45,712 bases of DNA from Opitutia bacterium (lineage in GTDB: Bacteria > Verrucomicrobiota > Verrucomicrobiia > Opitutales > Opitutaceae), in contig JANYBX010000418.1 in assembly GCA_025360615.1 (NCBI GenBank), positions 1-45,712 of the forward strand. The letters are read 5' to 3'. Shown piece by piece: positions 38,401 through 44,469 of the stretch. The position numbers and the translations under genes are program-made. The notes beneath the pieces were generated by a model. That model was not told the origin of the DNA, did not search any database, and saw nothing but the letters and a program-made list of their open reading frames with translations. How positions within the stretch are numbered: position 1 is the first letter of the stretch; the number at the start of each line of letters is the position of its first letter.

Positions 38401-40605
38401 GCAGCCTTGGGATCCGGGTAGCTGGGTATAGTCAAACGTGGTCACGCGGCCAGCGTGGTCTTCCTGCCGGATGACGCGGCCAAGATCGTCGTAGGTGAGT
38501 TTGGTGGTGCGGCCCAGTTGGTCGGTCTCGGCGATTTTCCGCCCGTAAGCATCGTAGGCAAATTGCCTCGTCGTACCATCGGAGTGAGTGAACTTGGTGA
38601 GGAGTCCTCGCTCGTTACGCCCGCGACGGGAGGTGCGGCCGAGAGGATCAGTTACGGATATGACGCGGCCCGCCGTGTCGTAACCATACTGGGTGACGCC
38701 GCCACGCGGGTTGGTCCACGAGGCCTTCCGACCTTGGGTATCGTAGACGAACTTATGGAGGCCGCCGTCGACTTGGCTGAAGGATACAACCCGGCCGAGC
38801 GCGTCGTAGGTAAAATTATGCACAGTGCCATCGGGAGAATGAACGAGGGTAACTCTGCCATTCCCATCGCGTTCCAGGGACGTTTCTTTGCCGAATTGAT
38901 CGGTCGTTTTCAACTTTCGGCCGGCCGAGTCGAACGTGTGTTGTTGGATAACTTTCGCGTCGCGTTGATGGCTAGTCACTCGCCCGCCGGCATCGTAGGT
39001 GAAAGTGGTTCGACGACCGACGTGGTCGGTTTGCGCAACGAGCCGGCCCGCGCCGCCATCAGCGTATTCGAAGGCGGTCTTGCGGCCGAGGCCATCGGTG
39101 CGCTCGGTGGGCCGGCCATTGGTCGATTTGGGCACGACATAGCTGACCGAGCGCAAGTCGGAATAGTTGACCGTGCGCTTGTCGGGATTGGCGGGATCGA
39201 GTTCGAGACTCGCGTAAACGCCGCCGGTGGCGGGGTTGATCTCCTGGTGGATCATGCCGAGCTGATCGTGATAGGCGTAGCGAATGCGCTTGGCGGGGCC
39301 GTCGTAGCGCGCGTCGTCAGCTTCCACCAGTAGCGGCCGCAAGATAGGCCGGGGATCGTTTTTCACCCAGTCGTAGCTATAATGCGCCGCCGTGCCATCG
39401 CCGTATTGCGCTTGGTTGAGCACGGCAAATTCGTAACCAGTGGCGGGCTCGACCGCTGTTTGATACGCATAACTTACAGTGTGACCATCGCTACCGGTCA
39501 CATGATCGAGCACGGTACGCACCCCGTCCTTCGCCTGAAGCACTTCGATGATCGCACCATTCAACGAACTCTCCCTGCCAACAGCGGCAAGGACGCGAAT
39601 TTTTCCCACTGCACCTTTCCCGCCGGTGCCCAAGTCGAGCAGGCACACCCGCATGCCCAGCGAAGCGGTGGCAGGATTGCCATCGCAAAATGCTGCGGTG
39701 GTCATTGGCTTATCGGATTGATCGTTCGTACCGGTGAATGTGCCGCGCAACACCGCATTGGAGGGGGAGAGAAATTGGATTTCGGCGAGATCGATCGATC
39801 CACCCGCCTGCTGCGCCCGCAGGCGGATATACTGTGTCGAACTCGTCTGCAGCACTGGAGTGACTGTCAATTCAATCCACTGGTTGGGTGCAGGCACCGT
39901 CTGGATTGCGCCGACCCGCGTCCAAAGGCCTTGCTTGAACGGAACTGTTTTGTAAGCGAGTACAAGCTGCCGGCCCGCCGCCTCGGTCACTTGCGTGAGG
40001 TATCCCTGGCTGTTGTAAACCAAATGTGTCGCGAGGCCGAAGGTGTCGGTCAGCGTCTGCATTTCATACCGGTTGCCAGCGGAGGAGGTTTTTGTGACAA
40101 AGTGCATTCGTGTCCCCTGCCCCGTGGTGATGTCGAAGCCGTCTACGGTCACATTGATTTTTTCCGCATGCAGCGCTTCAGCGGCCCAGCCGCCGGACGC
40201 AAGCGGGCCAAAATAACGGCGCGTACCGGACGGATAGACCAGTTCCAACGCAGGGCGGCTGTTTTCGCCGGTGGGATGCTCGACGAGATCGAACTGCCAG
40301 TTGTGCCGCCAGCTTCCGCCCACTCCAAAATAAGCGATACCCTCTCGTCCAATCGTATTGTGGTGCCGGGTAAATCCAAATTTGCCGTGGGCCGCGCCCT
40401 TTACCTCCAAATCCTGCACCTTGCGTGTCACGTTGCCGGAGAAGACTTGGAATGGATTCACGCCTTCACCGTCGATTCCGGCACAACAGTCACCCGTGCA
40501 ATCTTGCTGATCGTCTCCCGAAGAAATGTATTCGTCGGTGACAGAGTCAAAAGTGTCGTAGTGGCCAATCCAGCAACCTGTAGCGGTGTCGCAGTCGCCT
40601 TGCAC
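35488..40605 (-). CDS. giant RHS/YD-repeat protein with Cys-rich ends
   Basis: A 1,705-residue frame beginning with GTG directly after an in-frame TGA. Order: a Cys-rich N-terminus (CDTATGC, CTGDCCAG), an RHS entry domain (NPFQVFSGNVTRKVQDLEV, then GGSWRHNWQFDLVE), an inserted F5/8-type-C-like segment (about 230-350, IDLAEIQFLSPSNAVLRGTF), and more than 40 YD repeats of the form GRVTxxxxPDGxxxxYxYD (about 370-1440). The RHS core ends in LGRFLQTDPLRFGARDVNLY and RDPYG near 1555. A 150-residue unique tail follows, with two hydrophobic segments, a helical part and terminal GCPCK. YD repeats form a shell that encloses the C-terminal part. The tail matches no toxin family I know. Upstream signal peptide: see next entry. 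Confidence 0.92.
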   Translation of the reverse strand: MQGDCDTATGCWIGHYDTFDSVTDEYISSGDDQQDCTGDCCAGIDGEGVNPFQVFSGNVTRKVQDLEVKGAAHGKFGFTRHHNTIGREGIAYFGVGGSWRHNWQFDLVEHPTGENSRPALELVYPSGTRRYFGPLASGGWAAEALHAEKINVTVDGFDITTGQGTRMHFVTKTSSAGNRYEMQTLTDTFGLATHLVYNSQGYLTQVTEAAGRQLVLAYKTVPFKQGLWTRVGAIQTVPAPNQWIELTVTPVLQTSSTQYIRLRAQQAGGSIDLAEIQFLSPSNAVLRGTFTGTNDQSDKPMTTAAFCDGNPATASLGMRVCLLDLGTGGKGAVGKIRVLAAVGRESSLNGAIIEVLQAKDGVRTVLDHVTGSDGHTVSYAYQTAVEPATGYEFAVLNQAQYGDGTAAHYSYDWVKNDPRPILRPLLVEADDARYDGPAKRIRYAYHDQLGMIHQEINPATGGVYASLELDPANPDKRTVNYSDLRSVSYVVPKSTNGRPTERTDGLGRKTAFEYADGGAGRLVAQTDHVGRRTTFTYDAGGRVTSHQRDAKVIQQHTFDSAGRKLKTTDQFGKETSLERDGNGRVTLVHSPDGTVHNFTYDALGRVVSFSQVDGGLHKFVYDTQGRKASWTNPRGGVTQYGYDTAGRVISVTDPLGRTSRRGRNERGLLTKFTHSDGTTRQFAYDAYGRKIAETDQLGRTTKLTYDDLGRVIRQEDHAGRVTTFDYTQLPGSQGCGSCILVDKPSRIVQHDGTVIQRLYDTENRLVAQTVAVGAPTQATTTYGYDNDDNLTTVTDPLGRVSRYTYDDQHHNLSAADPSGRTIQEAYDAQGHIVSIALPGGGIVKNDYDSAGRRTARTDATGHVTRYAYDAMGNIKQLIDAAGQKFSTIYDGKRRTALTYPDGKRQSWSYDAVGRVTKSTSPDGVETTVTYDAGNRVLSTADTLGHKMEYSYDSLGHRLSALDGLGRATRWSYDAHGNILTTTRPDGIVVRNTYDAQDHLLTTTDAAGAITSYTYDAAGNQLSLTDANGKTYRFTYDALRHKTSMIYPDVSEEKWTYDLAGNLVTSINRAGQTKTIIYNASNQPVSETWSPAGAAPNVAYRYDTAGRLISTDNGNAKLTYAYDDRGLLASETSDLSAIVPGLDSHTIKYNYDELGRRSDLIYPDRTDVSYAYDARNRIITIDTNGGGRAPLATYDYNPLGQIAKLTRDSGIATAYTYDMAERLTDITHARAGTMIANSRYTLDQLGRRTAQTHEDGISENYSYDATGQLTSADYGTSSAGRETFDYDPTGNRTATTFLAAGSPVSATTYTTNSLNQYTRLNVGSLHTPLIYDSNGNLTDDGRQSYRYDGQNRLLSVEPSTAQIVPTSGDSKTDFFYDPKGRCILRKVYSRGSQGHWNLATADSRALTYDNWNLLAERKLDGSSAARYVQGLRVDEILVSLVGSQTLYPLTDALGSTIAIANKQGELIERIRYNVSGKPSFLSSSYQARSISVTGYCFLYTGREWLASTGIYNYRNRAYSAILGRFLQTDPLRFGARDVNLYRYTINSFVNTRDPYGMCCEGLASAMLAAMGPVLAADRDVNSAQAAYDSASGAFQDAVSYAIWTTAAAVMATGAAEACWVSVLFTAGATIPVCIGLSATALLADGFNQQAIAAAERASVAFDIAGSALYSAVEARKSAEDVLFARYDEWQACVEINSGRLAGCPCK

Positions 40606-40719
40606 TCATTCATCATACGTGTCGTCTTCACAAGCCGAAAGCCTAGGCGGACAACAAAGCGTGGCCGAGATAAACGTGGCCAAAAATAATCGAATTAAAC
40701 TTGCTTGTGGAGTTTTCAT
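40606..40719 (-). pseudogene. lipoprotein signal peptide cut off from the RHS frame by an in-frame TGA
   Basis: From ATG 40719 the same frame as the RHS gene encodes 37 residues, MKTPQASLIRLFLATFISA followed by TLCCPPRLSACEDDTYDE, then TGA, then the GTG of the RHS ORF. LSAC is a good lipobox, so the complete protein would be a lipoprotein anchored at the Cys and 1,743 codons long. The single TGA is the only break. Either a nonsense mutation or sequence error separates the signal, or RHS translation restarts at the overlapping GTG, which would leave the protein without export signal. Only a resequenced or related locus can decide. Confidence 0.75.
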
Positions 40720-40736
40720 GAAACGATTTCTGAGAG

Positions 40737-40742
40737 ATTATA
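40737..40742 (-). promoter_or_regulatory. possible -10 box of the RHS cluster
   Basis: A perfect TATAAT on the minus strand in an AT-rich stretch, 17 bases before the ATG at 40719. It would give a leader of only about ten bases. No recognisable -35 hexamer occurs at the usual spacing, so support is weak. Confidence 0.3.
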
Positions 40743-40818
40743 ATAATAAGAAGATTAAAACTGATGAGGAACGGGTGAGGTAGGGGCTACTGTAGGGCTG
40801 ATTTCCGGTCTTCTTTAG

Positions 40819-40866
40819 AACCGACCGCCGGTCGGTTTTAAGAAGCCGGCCGACGGTCGGGTCTAC
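40819..40866. repeat. pair of REP-like hairpins (CCGACC family)
   Basis: AACCGACC-gcc-GGTCGGTT (40819-40837) followed at 40846-40866 by a second imperfect palindrome that, read on the minus strand, begins GTAGACCCGACCGTCGGCC. The second carries the GTAG head. They lie between the small gene at 40880-41107 and the RHS signal region, at the upstream border of the accessory cluster. Confidence 0.6.
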
Positions 40867-40879
40867 AGCACCTTGGAGT

Positions 40880-41107
40880 TTACGGTTTGGCGGGGCCTGC
40901 CACACCTGCCACTGGCTTTTCCCGCTGGGCGGGGCGCTCCACGTGGCTGGCGCTTTGCCACGCACGGAGTTTCTCTGGCACGCGCGCGTATTTGTTATTC
41001 ATGATCGCATCGAGGTAGTTCACCACGCGCATGCCGTCGGCGAGAGCGAAAATGCGGGTCCCATAAATGCGGGTCGAGTCGGTGACAAACGCCGCAATCA
41101 GTAGCAA
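40880..41107 (-). CDS. small hypothetical protein, start uncertain
   Basis: A frame of 75 codons from TTG 41107, with the first internal ATG at 41032 giving 50 codons. The sequence TDSTRIYGTRIFALADGMRV and then NYLDAIMNNKYARVPEKLRAWQ has ordinary amino-acid composition and codon use for this genome, which suggests real coding, but no family is recognised. A stop lies just upstream at 41122. The tail (AQREKPVAGVAGPAKP) looks disordered. It may be the remnant of a longer gene. Confidence 0.38.
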   Translation of the reverse strand: MLLIAAFVTDSTRIYGTRIFALADGMRVVNYLDAIMNNKYARVPEKLRAWQSASHVERPAQREKPVAGVAGPAKP

Positions 41108-41274
41108 CGAAAATGCTGATTAAATAATCGTGTCATATAACTCATTTATATTTGACCGCGCAAAACCGCGCTGCGTGCCGAGCGAAAATCCGCGGCGCGT
41201 CCCATCCTCCAGACCGCGTCGTCGCACGACGGACCTGAATTGCAGATCAGGATTTTTGTTTTCGGCTAAAATAA

Positions 41275-42561
41275 TTATTCCGCCCGCACCGGCACCGTGC
41301 CATCGGCAAACTCCGCCGCGAGCTTCTGCCCCGCCTTCACCCCCGCGCGCCGCGCGACGGGCCGGCCCGCTGCGTCGCGCATAATCACAAAACCCCGATT
41401 TAAAACCGACGCCGGGCTCGCCGCCTGCAATCGTTTCCACAGCGCCAGCAACCGGTGCGACTCCGTCTGCACGCGAAACTCCGGCGACACCCGCGCCAGC
41501 GCCGCGCGCACCTCGTTCAACTCCTGCCGCCGCATCCGCGTCGAATCGCGCAGCGCCGCCGCCAGCCGGTTCGACAAGTCGTCCAGCCGCAAAAATCCCT
41601 GCTCCACCTGCGCCGCCGGCGAAAGCAGCCGCAGCCGCGAACGCGCATGATCGAGCCGCTCGCGCGCCCCGCTCGCCGCTCGCTCCAACGCCTCGGTCAT
41701 CGCTTCGCCCGCGCGCGTCACCCGCTCCGCGCACGCGACAAATTTGCTCGAGATCAACTCCGCCGCCGCGCTGGGCGTCTCCGCGCGCACGTCGGCTGCG
41801 AAATCGCACAGCGTGAAATCGATCTCGTGCCCCACCGCCGAAATCACCGGCACCGCGCACGCGGCCACCGCGCGCACCAGCACTTCTTCGTTAAACGCCC
41901 ACAAATCCTCCATGCTCCCGCCGCCGCGCCCGATCACCAGCAAATCGAAAATTCCCAGCTCCTGCGCGAGCGCCAGCATCGCCGCCAGCTCCGCCGCCGC
42001 GCCCTCGCCCTGCACCTTCGCCGGCAGCACCACCACGCGCCCGCGCCAGCCGCGTCGCACAAGAATCCGCACAAAATCCTGCACCGCCGCGCCCGTCGGC
42101 GACGTCACGAATCCCACCGTCGCCGGCATCGCCGGGATCTCCCGTTTTTTCTCCGGCGCAAACAAACCCTCCGCCGCGAGCCGCGCCTTCAGCGCCTCGA
42201 ACTCGCGCTGCAATTTCCCCACGCCATCCTCGACGATCGCGCGCACGATCAGCTGATACTGCCCGCGCGCCTCGTAGACACTCACCTCGCCGAGCACCAC
42301 GACTTGCAAGCCGTCGCGCAACTTCACCGTCTGCCGCAGCGCATCGCCGCGAAACAGCACCGCGCTCACCTGCGCGCCCGCGTCCTTCAGCGAAAAATAA
42401 ACATGCCCGCTCCCCTGCGCCCGCACGTTCGAGACTTCCCCGCGCACCCAGGCGAGCCCGATGCCGCTCTCGAGCAGCGTCTTCACCCGCCGCGTGAATT
42501 CGCTCACCGACTCCACGCGATCATCCGCTGCGGTCGTGGAAAAAAACGTTTCCTCCTTCAT
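41275..42561 (-). CDS. xseA: exodeoxyribonuclease VII large subunit
   Basis: A 428-residue XseA, the catalytic subunit of the nuclease that degrades single-stranded DNA from both ends. An N-terminal OB-fold domain (about 18-115) contains VRGEVSNVRAQGSGHVYFSL and the typical LVVRAI-like strand (LIVRAI). The catalytic domain follows with VGFVTSPTGAAVQDF, LLVIGRGGGSMEDLWAFNEE and ISAVGHEIDFTLCDFAADVRAETPSAAAEL. A helical region (about 280-370) and a C-terminal DPxxVLxRGF-like segment (SPASVLNRGFVIM) close it. Length is normal. The partner xseB is not in the window. Confidence 0.96.
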   Translation of the reverse strand: MKEETFFSTTAADDRVESVSEFTRRVKTLLESGIGLAWVRGEVSNVRAQGSGHVYFSLKDAGAQVSAVLFRGDALRQTVKLRDGLQVVVLGEVSVYEARGQYQLIVRAIVEDGVGKLQREFEALKARLAAEGLFAPEKKREIPAMPATVGFVTSPTGAAVQDFVRILVRRGWRGRVVVLPAKVQGEGAAAELAAMLALAQELGIFDLLVIGRGGGSMEDLWAFNEEVLVRAVAACAVPVISAVGHEIDFTLCDFAADVRAETPSAAAELISSKFVACAERVTRAGEAMTEALERAASGARERLDHARSRLRLLSPAAQVEQGFLRLDDLSNRLAAALRDSTRMRRQELNEVRAALARVSPEFRVQTESHRLLALWKRLQAASPASVLNRGFVIMRDAAGRPVARRAGVKAGQKLAAEFADGTVPVRAE

Positions 42562-42605
42562 GCTAACATGGGGTTTTGTGCGGGCATATTTTCCAAGCCT
42601 TTTGA

Positions 42606-42733
42606 AACCGCTAGTCTTCGCTAATTTTCAGAAATCAAGTGGAGGGGATGATGGCGTGCGTGCTTCGCCTCATCGGCGAAGCGCGATGCCGGGGGATGGG
42701 TTCGTGGATTTAAATTAGCGAAGATTAGCGGTT
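42606..42733. repeat. nested inverted-repeat element
   Basis: The gap upstream of xseA holds 22-base outer arms AACCGCTAGTCTTCGCTAAT.. (42606-42627) and ..ATTAGCGAAGATTAGCGGTT (42712-42733), complementary with one mismatch. Centred between them is a hairpin GCTTCGCC-tcatc-GGCGAAGC (42662-42682). The whole is 128 bases, symmetrical and non-coding. It could be a miniature transposable or REP-derived element, or a structured transcript end. I saw no flanking target duplication. Confidence 0.75.
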
Positions 42734-42777
42734 AAATCTGCCTTGATTCACTTGGTTGCGGCTCGGCCACGTGGGAT

Positions 42778-43479
42778 TCATGCCGCCGCTTTTTTCTTCA
42801 AGTAATGTTTGCGCGCGATCCGCGTGGCCACCGCCGCCGCCGCCAGCAATCCGCCCGCGAGCATCACCATTTTCCCCTTCCCGTTCACCAAGGCGTCGCC
42901 GAAAAGCACGAATGCGGCGTTCTGCGGGCACGCGATGACGATCGAGATAAACATGTATCTCGCGAACGGCATCTCCGCCAATCCGAGCATGTAGTTCTGC
43001 ACGAAAAACGGGATGCCCGGCGTCAGGCGCAGCAGCATCACCAGATCGTTCACGTTGTCCGCATCTACCTCGGGCAGTTTATAACCCAGGCGCGTCATCA
43101 GCTTCTCCAGCAGCGGGCGCAGCGCGCGGCGCGCCAGTGCGTAGGTCACGGCCATGTTCACGATCAACGCCACCTCGGAGAGCAAGACGACAACTCCCAT
43201 CCCGAGCTTTTCCCCAAACACCGGGCCCGCCGTGAGCGCAAACGTCAGCATCGGCACGCCTGCCGCCGGTAACAACGCCGACGCCGTAAAAAACGCCCAA
43301 GGTCCCGCCCCGCGGATCAACGCCATTCCTCCGTCCACCAGCGCGTGCGAACGCCGCAAAATTTCCGCCATCCCGACCTCGCGCGCGACCCACAGCGCGC
43401 CCACGGCCACGACCGCCGCCACCACCGCGAGCGGCAGCCATGGGAGCTTCTTTTTAACCGGCGCGACTTCGGATGACAT
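42778..43479 (-). CDS. TVP38/TMEM64 (VTT/DedA-like) membrane protein
   Basis: A 233-residue integral membrane protein of the VTT family. An N-terminal TM (PLAVVAAVVAVGALWVA) and further helices are visible. The VTT core starts at WAFFTASALLPAAGVPMLTFALTAGPVFG, continues with GVVVLLSEVALIVNMAVTYALARR and LRLTPGIPFFVQNYMLGLAEMPFARY (the LRLxPxxPFxxxNY-type motif) and ends in a basic tail (KHYLKKKAAA). Related proteins are thought to move lipids across the membrane; the substrate here is unknown. Divergent from the TPR-like gene. Confidence 0.9.
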   Translation of the reverse strand: MSSEVAPVKKKLPWLPLAVVAAVVAVGALWVAREVGMAEILRRSHALVDGGMALIRGAGPWAFFTASALLPAAGVPMLTFALTAGPVFGEKLGMGVVVLLSEVALIVNMAVTYALARRALRPLLEKLMTRLGYKLPEVDADNVNDLVMLLRLTPGIPFFVQNYMLGLAEMPFARYMFISIVIACPQNAAFVLFGDALVNGKGKMVMLAGGLLAAAAVATRIARKHYLKKKAAA

Positions 43480-43595
43480 ACGTCCAAAGCTGCCCGCCCG
43501 TTCCCCGTGGGAGCAAATTTATTTGCGACGCCCTGCCCCCTCGCGCATCACACAGCCCGTTCCGCCCCCCTCCGGCTCTCTCGCCCACCCCTGAC

Positions 43596-44390
43596 ATGCC
43601 CGCGATCCTCGATTTTATTTCCAACGACTGGATGCCCCTCGCGGTCCTCACGAAACTCGCGTGGCTCGTGCAAATCGGCCTCATGGTTCACGTCCTCAAA
43701 ACCGGCCGGCCCTATTGGTGGTTCTGGGTCTTGTTCAGCGCGCCGCTCATCGGTGGCATCGTTTATTTTTTCGTCGAACTCCTCCCCGAACGCCGCTCCT
43801 CCGGTGGCAGCGGTCTCTTCGCGCGCCTGAAACCCCGCTCGTGGCGCATCCGCGATGCCCGCGCCACGCTGGAGGAAACGCCCACCGTCAAAACCCGCCT
43901 CGCCCTCGCGGAGGAACTCTCCGACGCCGGCCAGACCGCCGAGGCGCACGCCGTGGCCGCCGAGGCGTTGTCAGGAGTTTTCAAGGACGACCCGCACACC
44001 CTCGCCGAGGTGGCCCGCTACGCCATCGAGCTCTCCCACTGGGACGAAGCCCTCGCACTCCTCGCTAAGATCAACACCCGCGCCGATCGCATGCTCGCCC
44101 TCGACGTCGCCCTCCTCCAAGGCCGCGCGCTCCTCGGCGCCCAGCGCTACGCTGAAGCGGAGACCGAGCTGCGCACCGCCGCCGAACGCTACGTCGGCGA
44201 AGAGCCGCGCTATTTTTTAGCCAACACCCTCCGCGCCACGCGCCGCGAATCCGAAGCCTCAGCGCTCTTTCAGGAAATCCGCACCCGCTTCCGCAAGGCC
44301 GGTCCCGCCTGGCGCCGCACCGAGAAACGCTGGTATCGCCTCGCCACCGCCGCGCTCAAGCAGCCCGCCGCCGACCACTATAAAAAGTAG
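43596..44390 (+). CDS. membrane-anchored TPR-like protein
   Basis: A 264-residue protein from ATG 43596 (MPAILDFISNDWMPLAVLTK); the track start overlaps the divergent gene. Two TM helices lie at about 13-31 and 40-62 (YWWFWVLFSAPLIGGIVYFFVELLP), the arrangement of a PLD-nuclease_N-type anchor. Cytoplasmic helical repeats follow (about 95-245) with TPR character: LALAEELSDAGQTAEAHAVAAEAL, DVALLQGRALLGAQRYAEAETEL and YFLANTLRATRRESEASALFQEI. Likely a scaffold. It is followed 79 bases later by an O-antigen-ligase-like gene in the same direction. Confidence 0.8.
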   Translation: MPAILDFISNDWMPLAVLTKLAWLVQIGLMVHVLKTGRPYWWFWVLFSAPLIGGIVYFFVELLPERRSSGGSGLFARLKPRSWRIRDARATLEETPTVKTRLALAEELSDAGQTAEAHAVAAEALSGVFKDDPHTLAEVARYAIELSHWDEALALLAKINTRADRMLALDVALLQGRALLGAQRYAEAETELRTAAERYVGEEPRYFLANTLRATRRESEASALFQEIRTRFRKAGPAWRRTEKRWYRLATAALKQPAADHYKK

Positions 44391-44469
44391 GCCGCGAGCG
44401 CGCTGCCTCTATCGCACCGCGCGTCCTCCCAGCTTGCCCGCCCCGCCTCGCGCCCCTCTCATCTGAGCG

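Noticed and set aside
38455-39333. Plus-strand ORFs opposite the RHS gene (also 39382-40689)
   Set aside because: Antisense frames kept open by the periodic YD-repeat codons; no independent coding signal.
40606-40608. Selenocysteine at the TGA in the RHS signal region
   Set aside because: The Cys-rich context made this tempting, but I saw no SECIS-like hairpin directly downstream and no selenoprotein family match; nonsense change, error or restart are simpler.
41120-41860. 246-residue minus-strand ORF overlapping xseA
   Set aside because: Arg/Gly/Ala shadow frame of xseA; the C-terminal conserved segments of XseA occupy the other frame.
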